Positions 47,573 through 57,356 of a stretch of 64,000 nt of DNA are shown in pieces (position 1 is the first letter of the stretch; the number at the start of each line of letters is the position of its first letter). The notes beneath the pieces were generated by a model. The model made no database searches. It was not told where the DNA came from and saw only the letters and a program-made list of their open reading frames with translations. The stretch comes from Flavobacterium piscisymbiosum (GTDB lineage: Bacteria; Bacteroidota; Bacteroidia; Flavobacteriales; Flavobacteriaceae), in NCBI RefSeq assembly GCF_020905295.1, contig NZ_JAJJMM010000001.1:1674001-1738000 (forward strand). Reading direction: 5' to 3'. The position numbers and the translations under genes are program-made.

Positions 47573-48223
47573 ATGGATTAAATTGTCGATAAAGCTTTCG
47601 TCTATTACCGTAAAATCTTTAAAAATGTATTGGGCTTCATGTAAAATTGTTTCCTCACCAATTCCTACACTTACCATTCCGCCAATGTTTGCTGCCTGAA
47701 TTCCTGCAACAGAATCTTCGAATACAATGGCATCTTTTGGATCAATGTTTAATAATTGAGCCGCTTTCAGGAAAACTTCCGGATCTGGTTTGGCATTGGT
47801 AACGTCGTTTCCGTCAACAATAACATCGAAATACGAGATGATTCCTGTTTTCTCAAGGATTGGTCTGGCATTTTTACTCGCTGATCCCAAAGCAATTCCC
47901 TGATTTTTTTCTTTTAATAGTTGTAGCGTTTTAAAAACCCCCGGAAGAATCTCACTTTCATCCATATCAACCAAATAAGATAAGTAATCTTCGTTTTTTT
48001 GAATCAGCCATTTGTCTTTGTCTTCTTGTGAAGCCTGAACATTTCCTAATTCAAGAATGATATCTAACGAACGTACACGGCTTACACCTTTTAATAATTC
48101 GTTATTTTCATGTGTAAAATTTATATTTAATGCTTTTGCAATTTTCTGCCAAGCTAAAAAATGATATTTGGCGGTATCAACGATTACGCCATCAAGGTCG
48201 AATATGAATGCTTTTTTGTTCAT
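47570..48223 (-). CDS. pgmB: beta-phosphoglucomutase
   Basis: A 217-residue HAD-family mutase converting beta-glucose-1-phosphate to glucose-6-phosphate. Motif I FDLDGVIVDTA (8-18) gives nucleophile D9 or D10 and the acid/base aspartate two residues later. The cap has LKGVSRVRSLD. Motif II is LGSASKNA, motif III AKPDPEVF and motif IV VFEDSVAGIQAA. It fits the GH65 product precisely. It follows the transporter gene by 16 bp. Confidence 0.95.
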   Translation of the reverse strand: MNKKAFIFDLDGVIVDTAKYHFLAWQKIAKALNINFTHENNELLKGVSRVRSLDIILELGNVQASQEDKDKWLIQKNEDYLSYLVDMDESEILPGVFKTLQLLKEKNQGIALGSASKNARPILEKTGIISYFDVIVDGNDVTNAKPDPEVFLKAAQLLNIDPKDAIVFEDSVAGIQAANIGGMVSVGIGEETILHEAQYIFKDFTVIDESFIDNLIH

Positions 48224-48239
48224 TATATTAGAGATGTTC

Positions 48240-49595
48240 TTATGATTTTTGAATAGTGTCGTCTACATCTTTTACTTTGTAAACTAAAAGAGCAGCGATT
48301 AAAAAACTGACTCCGCTTGTAATTAAGGCATAAATTGCATCGCCGTTATAAAGGTATTTTACAATTGGACCTCCAATAAGTGCGTTTACAATTTGCGGAA
48401 TCACAACAAAAAAGTTGAAAATTCCCATGTAAACTCCCATTTTTTTAGGAGCAATTGATCCCGCAAGAATGGCATAAGGCATGGCGAGAATACTTGCCCA
48501 GGCAACTCCAACTAAAATCATTGGTAATACGACCCAATCTTCATTTGGCATGAAATAAATCGAAATCAATCCGATTCCTCCAATGATTAATGAAACGGCG
48601 TGAGTTGATTTTCGCCCGATTTTTTTAGCGATGTAAGGCAGGAAAAACAATGCGATAATAGCAGAAACTAAGTTGTAAACTCCAAACAGAATTCCAACCC
48701 AATCTCCGGCATCCTGATACTGCTGGCTTGAAGTGTCGCTTAGTGGCAATCCGTAAATGTGATGTGCAATGGCCGGAGTTGTAAAAACCCACATACCAAA
48801 TAACCCAAACCAGGAGAAAAACTGTACCCAACTTAGCTGACGCATAGTTGTTGGCATTTTTGCAAAGTCTGTAAAAATGTCTGAAAGTTTTGATTTTTCT
48901 TCTGAGGGAACATCGACTTCACTTTGAGGATCTTCAAAATTGGATAATTCTTCTGGCGAATATTCTTTTGTTGTAAACAGCGTTACTAAAATTGAACCAA
49001 TTAAAACCGCCGCTCCAATGATAAAAGAAAGAGTCAGATTTAAAGGAACACTTCCCGGAACTGTACTGTTTGAAACGTGAAAATACTTGGTTAAAACATA
49101 CGGTAATGCTGAACCAATTACGGCACCAAAACCAATTAATGAAGTTTGAATACTAAAACCTGCGGTACGCTGATCTGTTCTTAAATTATCACCAACCAAA
49201 GCGCGAAAAGGCTCCATAGCGATGTTGAAAGAAGCATCCATGATCATTAACATTCCGGCTCCAACCCATAAGGCAGGTAATATAGAAATGAAAATATTAG
49301 CCTGTGGCATTAAAATTAATCCAACTGAAGCTAAGATTGCGCCAACAAGAAAAAAGGGCTTTCGTCTTCCGAATCGTCCCCAGGTTTTGTCGCTATAATG
49401 ACCAATGATTGGCTGCACTATTAATCCCATAAGGGGAGCAATAATCCAGAACCATGATAATTCATGTACGTCGGCACCAAAAATTTGAAGAATTCTGCTG
49501 GCATTTGCATTCTGAAGAGCAAACCCCATTTGTATTCCCAAGAAACCGAAACTCATGTTCCAAATTTCCCAGAAACTTAATTTACGCTTTTCCAT
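48240..49595 (-). CDS. MFS maltose transporter (GPH/SLC45-like)
   Basis: A 451-residue 12-helix transporter. The start SFWEIWNMSFGFLGIQMGFALQNANASRIL and GHYSDKTWGRFGRRKPFF (about 65-82) are typical of the SLC45/MalI-like sugar symporters of Bacteroidota maltose loci. A charged cytoplasmic loop (about 205-240) separates the halves. It would import maltose or glucose from the periplasm to feed GH65. It is first of the minus-strand operon; the promoter should lie in 49596-49720. Confidence 0.88.
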   Translation of the reverse strand: MEKRKLSFWEIWNMSFGFLGIQMGFALQNANASRILQIFGADVHELSWFWIIAPLMGLIVQPIIGHYSDKTWGRFGRRKPFFLVGAILASVGLILMPQANIFISILPALWVGAGMLMIMDASFNIAMEPFRALVGDNLRTDQRTAGFSIQTSLIGFGAVIGSALPYVLTKYFHVSNSTVPGSVPLNLTLSFIIGAAVLIGSILVTLFTTKEYSPEELSNFEDPQSEVDVPSEEKSKLSDIFTDFAKMPTTMRQLSWVQFFSWFGLFGMWVFTTPAIAHHIYGLPLSDTSSQQYQDAGDWVGILFGVYNLVSAIIALFFLPYIAKKIGRKSTHAVSLIIGGIGLISIYFMPNEDWVVLPMILVGVAWASILAMPYAILAGSIAPKKMGVYMGIFNFFVVIPQIVNALIGGPIVKYLYNGDAIYALITSGVSFLIAALLVYKVKDVDDTIQKS

Positions 49596-49621
49596 TATCG
49601 TAATTAAAAAATTAATTAGAC

Positions 49622-49640
49622 GATAAGCGCTTTGCTTATC
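49622..49640. promoter_or_regulatory. candidate operator or hairpin upstream of the MFS gene
   Basis: GATAAGC and GCTTATC flank a 5-nt centre, 27 bp upstream of the MFS ATG. It is a possible binding site for the adjacent LacI-type regulator; no second copy was found near susC. Confidence 0.35.
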
Positions 49641-49722
49641 AAAACTTACTTATGGTTTCGAAGTAAAAGTAAAAGCTTTGAGCAGGCGTAAAAGTATAAA
49701 TTATTTTTTTAATTCAAATCAT

Positions 49723-49748
49723 AAAAAAACCATAAATAACATTTATGG
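49723..49748 (-). terminator. terminator of the LacI-type regulator
   Basis: Minus-strand hairpin CCATAAAT / ATTTATGG with a short loop followed by seven T. It lies 28 bp downstream of the regulator's stop. Confidence 0.75.
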
Positions 49749-49775
49749 CTTTAGAATGTATTGATTTTAAGAAAA

Positions 49776-50807
49776 TTAGTCAGTAGATTCTCTTTCTATG
49801 AGATGCGTTTCTATAACTTCTGTAGTGTAATTTTCGTTTTCTTCATCGTCGTCATCATGCTCAGCTTCGAGTCTTTCGATCAGCATTTTAGCTGCTTTAT
49901 TACCCATTTTTTCACCACTTTGGCTTACCGTTGTAATGGTGGGAGTAGAATATTTAGAAATAATTCCATCAGTAAAAGCAATTACGGCAAGATCTTCCGG
50001 AACTTTAAGTCCCATTTTGTTGGCTGTTTTAATGATTGTTACGGCAAAAAGCTCGTTTACAGCAAAAACAGCATCAAAAGCTCTGTCGTGTAAAAGCTGA
50101 CTAATGGTAATTTCGCAAGTATCGACATCTTCAATTTTAATGATTAAATCTTCGTTAAATGGTAATCCGTTGTCCAGAAGAGCTTTTTCGTAACCATCGG
50201 TTCTTAGTTTTCCAACACTTACATAATCAACAGTAGTAACAAGCGCAATCTTTTTTCGGCCATTATCAATCAAACTCTGAACGGCTTCGTAAGCGGCAGC
50301 TTTATCATCAATAATTACTTTATCGCATAAAATGTCATTGGTCACGCGGTCGAACATTACAACTGGCATTCCCTGATTGATGACTTCGGTAATATGGTGA
50401 AAATCACCTTTGTATTGGGTTTCTTTAGAAAGAGACATGATAAAACCATCGATACTTCCGTTGGCCAGCATTTCCATATTCAGGACTTCTTTATCGAAAG
50501 AATCATCAGATAAACAAATGACAACACTGTATCCATTTTCGTTCGCCACTTGTTCGATTCCGTTGATTACGGTAGAGAAAAAATAATGTACAATTTCCGG
50601 AATAATAATACCAATACTTTTGGTTTTTCGGTTTTTTAGACTAAGAGCAATGTTGTTGGGTTTATAGTTGTAAAACTTTGCAAAAGCCTGAACTTTAAGA
50701 CGTGTTTCTTCTCCTATTTCTAAGCTGTTTCTGAGTGATTTTGAGACAGTTGAAATAGATACGTCAAGTTCTTTTGCAATCTGTTTTAGGGTGATTTTGC
50801 GTTTCAT
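49776..50807 (-). CDS. LacI-family transcriptional regulator of the maltodextrin locus
   Basis: A 343-residue regulator. The N-terminal helix-turn-helix is ITLKQIAKELDVSISTVSKSLRN (5-27), with hinge PNNIALSLKNRKTKSIGII. A periplasmic-binding-like sensor domain runs to about residue 325, followed by an acidic tail (EAEHDDDDEENEN). It is divergent from susC, with 235 bp between, and upstream of the enzyme/transporter operon, the usual place for the local regulator. It replaces the SusR activator of Bacteroides. Likely effector: maltose or a maltodextrin. Confidence 0.9.
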   Translation of the reverse strand: MKRKITLKQIAKELDVSISTVSKSLRNSLEIGEETRLKVQAFAKFYNYKPNNIALSLKNRKTKSIGIIIPEIVHYFFSTVINGIEQVANENGYSVVICLSDDSFDKEVLNMEMLANGSIDGFIMSLSKETQYKGDFHHITEVINQGMPVVMFDRVTNDILCDKVIIDDKAAAYEAVQSLIDNGRKKIALVTTVDYVSVGKLRTDGYEKALLDNGLPFNEDLIIKIEDVDTCEITISQLLHDRAFDAVFAVNELFAVTIIKTANKMGLKVPEDLAVIAFTDGIISKYSTPTITTVSQSGEKMGNKAAKMLIERLEAEHDDDDEENENYTTEVIETHLIERESTD

Positions 50808-51042
50808 GGTATTTGTTGAAAAAAATCTAATTATTAATAAAGGTATCTTTTATTTTTTGATTTGTCATTTTTTGACTGAAAAGATTACAAAAAATAGAAA
50901 GTTTTCAACACTATCACGTTTTCGTAACTCAATATAAATTGTCTCTGGTCGAGCACGTTAATAAATTCATAATTTTGAAATTCGAAGTAAAATTAAAAAC
51001 TTAACTAACAATCAAAAACTCAAACTAATTTAAACAAAAAGT
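50808..51042 (+). promoter_or_regulatory. lacI-susC divergent promoter region
   Basis: TAATTTTG (50970-50977) fits a -7 element for susC. The expected TTTG about 20 nt upstream is missing, which suggests activator dependence. Two ACGTT-containing segments (TATCACGTTTTCGTAAC near 50912-50928 and GAGCACGTTAATAA near 50951-50964) could be operators; this is a guess. Confidence 0.4.
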
Positions 51043-54000
51043 ATGAAAACAATTTACAAAAAGTTGTTATTTTTATTCCTACTGTTACCGTTTAGTGTAC
51101 TAGCTCAAAGTACCTTAACAGGAACAGTTGCCGATCTGGCAACGGGGCAACCAATCCCGGGAGTAAACGTAAATGTACAGGGTGCTCCAGGCGGATCATC
51201 AACAGATTTTGACGGTAAATTTCAGTTATCTAATTTAAAAAATGGAGACAAAATTTTGGTTTCATTTATTGGATACAAAACGTCAACTGTAGTTTTTAAT
51301 GGTCAAAAAACTATATCGATTTCTTTAGAAGAAGATACCAATCAGCTTAAAGAAGTTGTGGTACAGGTAGGTTACGGTACTGTTAAGAAAAAAGATGCTA
51401 CAGGTGCGGTAACGGTTTTATCTGCCAATCAGCTTAATAAAGGACCGGTTGGTTCTGCAGATCAGCTGCTTGTAGGTAGAGCTTCTGGAGTTAGAATTAC
51501 TACAGATGGTGGTATGCCAGATGCAAATCCAAATATTAGAATTAGAGGTGGAAGTTCATTATCAGGAAATAACAATCCGTTGATTATTATTGATGGTGTG
51601 CCAATTGATAATACCAATCCGGTAGGAATTTCTAATCCATTAACATTGATAAACCCTAACGATATTGATTCGTTTACAATATTAAAAGATGCGTCAGCTA
51701 CCGCTATTTATGGTTCAAGAGCATCAAATGGTGTGATCATTGTTACGACTAAAAAAGGTGTTAGTGGTGCTCCAAAATTTACTTTCTCATCTAATATAAC
51801 TATTGGTAAGGTAAATAATCCTGTTGATATGATGACTGGAACACAATTTACCTCTTTTATGCAAAAGTATCATCCTGATTACACCAATTTATTAGGTGTG
51901 CCTGATGGTAGTGGTGCGCTTGATAATCCGGCAACTCCTCAAATCGAAGGAAGAAAGTTGTATAATACAGACTGGCAGGATTTAATTTACAGAACCTCTT
52001 TCTCTAGTGACAATAACTTTAGTGCAAGAGCAAACTTATTTGGTAAAATTCCGTTTAGAGCTTCTGTTGGTTATGCTAAAAATGAAGGTGTTGTAAGAAC
52101 AAATGATCTTGAAAGATATACAGGATCTATCAAACTTTCACCGGTTTTATTAGACAATCATTTAAAAATTGATGTGAATGCTAAAGGTATTTCTGTTAAA
52201 AAGAATGCTATAGATGCTGATGGAGTTATTGGTAGTGCTTTAGGAATGGATCCTACTAAACCGGCATACGCAGATCCTAATTCACCAAATAATATATTTG
52301 GCGGATATTATCAGTTGCTTAATACTAATAATTCTATCAATGGATCACAAAATCCGTTAGCAATTTTGAATCAGAGATCTCGTCCTGAGGAAGTTCAGAA
52401 ATTATTAGGAAACATTGAATTAGATTATAGAATGCCATTTTTCGAAGCTTTAAGAGCTGTTGTTAATGGTGGTATCGAAGCATCTAAATCAAAAATTAGA
52501 GAATCATATACAGATAATGCTCTTCAGACGTATAAGCTAGACAACTCTGTAGCGACAACTCCTCCAACGTATGTGTTTAATCCAGGCTTAAATTATGCCG
52601 AAGATCAAACCGTTACGAATAAAACATTGGATGCTTATTTTGTATATAACAAAAGTTTGACTGGATTTGTAACCAGAGTTGATGCTCAGGCGGGTTACTC
52701 TTATCAAAACTTTAAAACTGACGGAACTAAGACAAATTACAGATATAGTACCGTAAATGGTTTAAGAGAGTTAACTCCAAATCCGGCGAATAATGCTAAT
52801 AACAGATACTATAACGAGAGAAACTTACAATCGTTTTTTGGAAGAGCTAATTTTGATTTAGTAGACAAATATTTATTTACGTTTACATTAAGAGCAGATG
52901 GATCGTCTTTGTTTAAAGAAGATAAAAGATGGGGTTATTTCCCTGCAGCGGGTGTTGCATGGAGAATGAAAGACGAATCATTCTTAAAAGACTCTCAAAC
53001 GTTTAAAGACTTAAAATTAAGATTAGGTTATGGTATTACAGGACAACAGGATATAACGGGTGTTGCGGGATCTTATCCTTACAGTGCGTTATTTGCGCCA
53101 ACTAGTACCTCAAGTACTTATATTCCGGGAGTAAATGGTTATTCTGCTAAACCTTATAACGAGAATTTAACATGGGAAAAAACAACGACCTATAATGTAG
53201 GTATTGATTTTGATCTTTTTGAAAAAAGTATTGTTACCGGTAGTATCGATGCTTACCAAAAATATACAAAAGATTTACTTTCTGTAGTTTCGGCGGCTCC
53301 TGGGCAAGCTTTAACAAATGAGTTTGTTGCTAATGTGGGAAGCATGAAAAATAAAGGTGTCGAAGGAAACTTAAATGTAAAAGTGATCAATAGTGATGAT
53401 TTCAATTTAGCAGTAAACGGAAACATTGCTTATAACATTGGTGAAATTACAGATTTGAATAACAGAACTACAAACGTAGATAACGCATCAGGTATTCCGG
53501 TAGGAACAGGACAAAAGATTGCTTACAATACAGTTGGACAACAACCTTATTCGGCTTGGGTGTTTCAACAAGTTTATGATTCAAACAACAGACCGATAGA
53601 AAATGCTTTTGTTGATAAAAACGGAGATGGTGTTATCAATGATAGTGACAGATATTATGTAGCTTTAAGACCAAACTGGACCTATGGTTTAGGATTAACA
53701 GCTTCGTACAAACAGTTTGATTTGTCAACGACTTTCAATGGTCAAATAGGAGGAAAAGTGTACAATGCAAGAAAACTTCAGTCTGGATTTATTGATAAGG
53801 CATTGCCTGCAAATTCAACTAGTTTAACGAATGTTTTGAATACTGAATTTGATTTTCAAACTATAAACGGAAACGTTCCATTTTCTGATTATTACTTAGA
53901 AGATGCAAGCTTTTTACGTTGTCAGAACATAACTCTTGGATATAATTTTGACAAAGCAATAAAAGGCGCTGTTTTAAGATTGTATGCTTCAGCTAATAAT

Positions 54001-54114
54001 GTATTTATTGTAACCAATTATACAGGGGTTGATCCGGAGAATTTCAATGCAATTGATAATAATTTCTATCCAAGATCAAGAACTTTCAGTTTTGGTCTGA
54101 ATTTAGACTTTTAA
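51043..54114 (+). CDS. susC: SusC-type TonB-dependent outer-membrane transporter
   Basis: A 1023-residue transporter. Signal peptide ending VLAQ, carboxypeptidase-like domain (LTGTVADLATGQPIPGVNVNVQG), TonB box (KEVVVQVGYGTVKKKDATGAV), plug (RIRGGSSLSGNNNPLIIIDGVPIDN, FTILKDASATAIYGSRASNGVIIVTTKKG, the classic SusC signature), then the beta-barrel ending RSRTFSFGLNLDF. With SusD it imports maltooligosaccharides across the outer membrane by TonB energy. First gene of a susCDE operon (gaps 15 and 10 bp). Confidence 0.97.
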   Translation: MKTIYKKLLFLFLLLPFSVLAQSTLTGTVADLATGQPIPGVNVNVQGAPGGSSTDFDGKFQLSNLKNGDKILVSFIGYKTSTVVFNGQKTISISLEEDTNQLKEVVVQVGYGTVKKKDATGAVTVLSANQLNKGPVGSADQLLVGRASGVRITTDGGMPDANPNIRIRGGSSLSGNNNPLIIIDGVPIDNTNPVGISNPLTLINPNDIDSFTILKDASATAIYGSRASNGVIIVTTKKGVSGAPKFTFSSNITIGKVNNPVDMMTGTQFTSFMQKYHPDYTNLLGVPDGSGALDNPATPQIEGRKLYNTDWQDLIYRTSFSSDNNFSARANLFGKIPFRASVGYAKNEGVVRTNDLERYTGSIKLSPVLLDNHLKIDVNAKGISVKKNAIDADGVIGSALGMDPTKPAYADPNSPNNIFGGYYQLLNTNNSINGSQNPLAILNQRSRPEEVQKLLGNIELDYRMPFFEALRAVVNGGIEASKSKIRESYTDNALQTYKLDNSVATTPPTYVFNPGLNYAEDQTVTNKTLDAYFVYNKSLTGFVTRVDAQAGYSYQNFKTDGTKTNYRYSTVNGLRELTPNPANNANNRYYNERNLQSFFGRANFDLVDKYLFTFTLRADGSSLFKEDKRWGYFPAAGVAWRMKDESFLKDSQTFKDLKLRLGYGITGQQDITGVAGSYPYSALFAPTSTSSTYIPGVNGYSAKPYNENLTWEKTTTYNVGIDFDLFEKSIVTGSIDAYQKYTKDLLSVVSAAPGQALTNEFVANVGSMKNKGVEGNLNVKVINSDDFNLAVNGNIAYNIGEITDLNNRTTNVDNASGIPVGTGQKIAYNTVGQQPYSAWVFQQVYDSNNRPIENAFVDKNGDGVINDSDRYYVALRPNWTYGLGLTASYKQFDLSTTFNGQIGGKVYNARKLQSGFIDKALPANSTSLTNVLNTEFDFQTINGNVPFSDYYLEDASFLRCQNITLGYNFDKAIKGAVLRLYASANNVFIVTNYTGVDPENFNAIDNNFYPRSRTFSFGLNLDF

Positions 54115-54129
54115 TAAAAAAATATAAAG

Positions 54130-55695
54130 ATGAATCAATTTAAATTTAAGATTATAGGAGCTGCTTTTGTTCTATTCTTATTCACTTCTTGTGTAGATGA
54201 CTTAAATACAGAACCAAAAGTAGAATTGACATTGGATAAGCTTTTAGAGCAGGATCCAAATGCTGTAGACGGTTTAGTTTCTAAAATTTACGGAACTTTT
54301 GCTCTTTCAGGTCCTGATGGCCCAGATTCTTCAGATATTACTACAAAAGATAATGGAGAAGCTGCTTTTTTAAGAAGTATTATCAACTTACAGGATTTCT
54401 CTGCAGATGGTATGAAAAACCGTTGGGGAGATGATGGTTTAGATCAGTTAACAACAACAACTGGGTGGAATGGGAATAATAAATTCTTTAGATACTTATA
54501 CGACAGGGCTTATTACACGATATCTCAGTCAAGTAATTTGATTCAGATTTTAAAAACGTCAAAAGCGAATATTCCGGACAGAGAAAACCATATTGCTGAA
54601 TTGCGTTTTTTAAGAGCATTATCTTATTATTACCTTACAGATTGTTTTGGTAAAGGAGCTATTACAACTGAAGATGATATTAATACATCGACTCCAAAAA
54701 AAGAGTCAACAAGAAAAGAACTTTTTGCTTTTATAGAATCTGAATTAAAAGAAGTTGAAGGTACTATTACAGCAACAAAATCTTACGGTAAAGCAGATAA
54801 AAATGTGGTAAGAATGCTTTTGGCAAAATTATACCTAAATGCAGAAGTGTATACAGGAACTCAAAGATATGATGATGCTTTATTGTACTCTAAAAAAGTA
54901 ATCGACGAAGGTGGTTATACTCTTGCTCCAAGTTTTGCAAGTGTGTTTTCAGGAGATAATAATACTTCGCCGGAAATTATCTATACTTTAATTGCAGATG
55001 CTGTAGTGAGTCAGGGTTATGGTAATACAACGTATATCATTAACGGAAACCTTAGTACAGAAACAATGAATCCTAATAATTATGGTGCTATTGATGCTTG
55101 GACTGGTCACAGAGCTACTAAAGCGTGGTACGGATTGTTTAATAATGGAAATCTGGTTGATTCTCCGGATGATAGAGCAAAATTATTCTTTACGACAGGA
55201 CATTCGTATGAAATGAATGATTATAAAAAATGGACAGACGGTTATCCTAGTGTGAAATTTACAAACAAAAACTTTGTAGGGCCTACAAATGCAACAAGTT
55301 TTGCAAACACAGATTTTCCTTTGTTCAGATTGTCTGATGCTTACTTAATGTATGCTGAGTGTGTTGTAAGAGGAGCAAGTGGAGGTTCTGCAGGATTAGC
55401 TTTAGAATATGTGAATAAAGTGAGAACAAGATCACATGCTGGAGAAATAAATGCAGGAGAATTAAATCTTGATTTCATTTTGAAAGAAAGAGGTAGAGAA
55501 TTGAACCTTGAAGGACACAGAAGACAAGATTTAATTCGATTTGGAAAATTCACTGGAGGATCTTACTTATGGCCATGGAAAGGTGGAGTAAAAGATGGAG
55601 TTGCAATTCCTGAAACTTACAACTTGTACCCAATCCCTACAAGTGCGTTACAGGCGAATTCACAGTTAACTCAAAATCCAGGTTATTCATCTTAA
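54130..55695 (+). CDS. susD: SusD-type glycan-binding lipoprotein
   Basis: A 521-residue surface lipoprotein. The signal peptide ends with the lipobox FTSC (Cys21). TPR-like helices and the C-terminal SusD domain follow: LRFLRALSYYYLTDCFG, VVRMLLAKLYLNAEVYTG, FPLFRLSDAYLMYAECVVRG, LDFILKERGRELNLEGHRRQDLIRFGKF and a final YNLYPIPTSALQANSQLTQNPGY. It forms the lid on SusC and binds starch fragments. Followed by the SusE gene after 10 bp. Confidence 0.97.
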   Translation: MNQFKFKIIGAAFVLFLFTSCVDDLNTEPKVELTLDKLLEQDPNAVDGLVSKIYGTFALSGPDGPDSSDITTKDNGEAAFLRSIINLQDFSADGMKNRWGDDGLDQLTTTTGWNGNNKFFRYLYDRAYYTISQSSNLIQILKTSKANIPDRENHIAELRFLRALSYYYLTDCFGKGAITTEDDINTSTPKKESTRKELFAFIESELKEVEGTITATKSYGKADKNVVRMLLAKLYLNAEVYTGTQRYDDALLYSKKVIDEGGYTLAPSFASVFSGDNNTSPEIIYTLIADAVVSQGYGNTTYIINGNLSTETMNPNNYGAIDAWTGHRATKAWYGLFNNGNLVDSPDDRAKLFFTTGHSYEMNDYKKWTDGYPSVKFTNKNFVGPTNATSFANTDFPLFRLSDAYLMYAECVVRGASGGSAGLALEYVNKVRTRSHAGEINAGELNLDFILKERGRELNLEGHRRQDLIRFGKFTGGSYLWPWKGGVKDGVAIPETYNLYPIPTSALQANSQLTQNPGYSS

Positions 55696-55705
55696 TACGA
55701 GAAAT

Positions 55706-56452
55706 ATGAAAAATATATTAAAACTAAGTGTATTTGCACTGTTATTTATATCAGCTACAGCTTGTGATTCAGATGATGATCTTACTGTAGTTACGCCATC
55801 AAAAGCAGCTGTACTGGCAATTCCTGCCGAAGGATCAGTTTTTGTTCTTGATAAAGAATTACCTAACGAGGTAGCTGCGACTTTTACATGGGATGCTGCT
55901 CAATATCAAGGCGAATCAACACCTGTAAGTTATGAACTTCAAATGGCAAAATCAGGAACAGACTTTAAAGATGTAGTTGTAGTTTCTGTAACAACAACGA
56001 ATAAGGTAGCGGTAACAAGTGGAGAACTTAATGCAGCAGCCCTTAACGCCGGATTGACTGCTTTTGAATCTCAGGATGCAGACATTCGTGTTAAGTCATA
56101 TGTTGGGGTACGAGGTATTGTTCAGTATTCAAATGTGATAAAAATAGCTGTTACTGCATATTCTGCCTGGGATAACTGGGGAATGATTGGTTCTGCAACT
56201 CCTAATGGATGGAATGATCCGGATACTAATCTAGAGTATGATTTAGCAACTAAAACATACTCCTATACAGGACCATTAGTAGTTGGGGATTACAAATTCA
56301 GACTTGATGATAAATGGGATACTAACTATGGTGATGATGGTAATAATTTATCATTAGAAGCCGGAGGTGCTAATATTCCAGTTACTGTTGCGGGAGATTA
56401 TACAATCATTGTTGATTTTATTGGAAAAAAATACACGATTACAAAAAACTAA
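55706..56452 (+). CDS. susE: SusE-type outer-membrane starch-binding lipoprotein
   Basis: A 248-residue lipoprotein (lipobox SATAC, Cys20). An N-terminal SusE domain (PAEGSVFVLDKELPNEVAATFTWDAAQYQGE...YELQMAKSGTDF) is followed by one carbohydrate-binding module (WDNWGMIGSATPNGWNDPDTNLEYDLATKTYSYTG...KFRLDDKWDTNYGDDG). Bacteroides SusE has two such modules, so this one is short. It ends the operon; a terminator follows. Confidence 0.9.
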   Translation: MKNILKLSVFALLFISATACDSDDDLTVVTPSKAAVLAIPAEGSVFVLDKELPNEVAATFTWDAAQYQGESTPVSYELQMAKSGTDFKDVVVVSVTTTNKVAVTSGELNAAALNAGLTAFESQDADIRVKSYVGVRGIVQYSNVIKIAVTAYSAWDNWGMIGSATPNGWNDPDTNLEYDLATKTYSYTGPLVVGDYKFRLDDKWDTNYGDDGNNLSLEAGGANIPVTVAGDYTIIVDFIGKKYTITKN

Positions 56453-56467
56453 TGTTTTCTGATAATT

Positions 56468-56502
56468 AAAAAAAGGGCTATCTCTTTGAGGTGGCCCTTT
56501 TT
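56468..56502 (+). terminator. terminator of the susCDE operon
   Basis: AAAAGGGC(T)A / TGGCCCTTTTT hairpin with an A-run and a T-run, 16 bp after the susE stop. A second, similar hairpin is at 56547. Confidence 0.8.
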
Positions 56503-56546
56503 AAAATATACTTGCTAAGTAAAGATTTTGGTTTGGTTAGTAATGC

Positions 56547-56584
56547 AAAAGGGCTGTTCTATATAATTATAGACAGCCCTTTTC
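56547..56584. terminator. terminator, probably for the DUF4259 gene
   Basis: AAAAGGGCTGT.CTATA / TATAGACAGCCCTTTT hairpin 22 bp after the minus-strand DUF4259 stop; symmetrical, so it could stop both strands. Confidence 0.75.
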
Positions 56585-56605
56585 TGGTTATTAAATTTAT
56601 GTTTT

Positions 56606-57025
56606 TTAATTCTTAAGACGTTTAATTAGATCCTCAATGTTTTGTTTCCATTTGGGGTATAATTCTTCATTGTCAGACCATAACTCATTTAATTCGGAAT
56701 TATCACTTATAACTTTTTCTAAGGCACGTACTGCAGGTATTTTTAAATCGTTTAAAATAAGTTCCTTATTTAGGGAATTAAAAAGATTTACATTAGTTTC
56801 GTCTTCCTGATCTTCGTTGTCATTTCTAAATTTTGTTCCATTTAAAAAATTATCAATGTACGCAGCAGAAACTGTAACTGCGTGGCAATCTTCATAATCT
56901 AAATAATCTGAATTTATTGCTTTTTCAAATGAAGAGTTAAAAAAAGTTCTAGCATCCTCTCTTATTTCGTCAAAGAAGTCATAAGCTGTGTCGTCATCAA
57001 ATATTCCGTAATCCCAAGCTCCCAT
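56606..57025 (-). CDS. DUF4259 family protein
   Basis: A 139-residue cytoplasmic protein. The start GAWDYGIFDDDTAYDFFDE is the DUF4259 hallmark. The middle has SAAYIDNFLNGTKF and the end NELWSDNEELYPKWKQNIEDLIKRL. No function is established; the family occurs in many bacteria, often near contact-dependent toxin or immunity genes, but none is seen here. It lies 92 bp after the small membrane protein gene. Confidence 0.85.
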   Translation of the reverse strand: MGAWDYGIFDDDTAYDFFDEIREDARTFFNSSFEKAINSDYLDYEDCHAVTVSAAYIDNFLNGTKFRNDNEDQEDETNVNLFNSLNKELILNDLKIPAVRALEKVISDNSELNELWSDNEELYPKWKQNIEDLIKRLKN

Positions 57026-57117
57026 TTTTTTAATTTTTAAAATATTATTGCAAAGTTTTTTGTGATATCTTACTTGTAAATATATTGAATTTTGATTTCA
57101 AAAACTTTACCACTTAA

Positions 57118-57345
57118 TTATTTCTTCTTATCGTTATATTCTCCAATTACGGCAAAATAACCAAAAGTTCCCAATCCTAAAACAATGAGAGGAGTAAGGA
57201 TAAAAAGGATAATGATTCCAAATACTAAATCATCTTGTTGGTCTGACAGGAGTTTGGGTAAGCCAAATTCGAATATGCAAAAATAGGCCGCTGCAACTGC
57301 AAGTATAATCCACAAAACACCTAAAATTTGTTTGATCGCATTCAT
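57118..57345 (-). CDS. small membrane protein, transporter companion
   Basis: A 75-residue protein with two hydrophobic segments (GVLWIILAVAAAYFCIF; GIIILFILTPLIVLGLGTFGYFAV) and charged ends. Its start is 11 bp after the stop of the MHS-family transporter gene, so the two are almost certainly cotranscribed. It resembles the small MFS-linked membrane proteins annotated as DUF6814-type. A role as a transporter accessory is inferred from position. Confidence 0.7.
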   Translation of the reverse strand: MNAIKQILGVLWIILAVAAAYFCIFEFGLPKLLSDQQDDLVFGIIILFILTPLIVLGLGTFGYFAVIGEYNDKKK

Positions 57346-57356
57346 AGTTTATAATA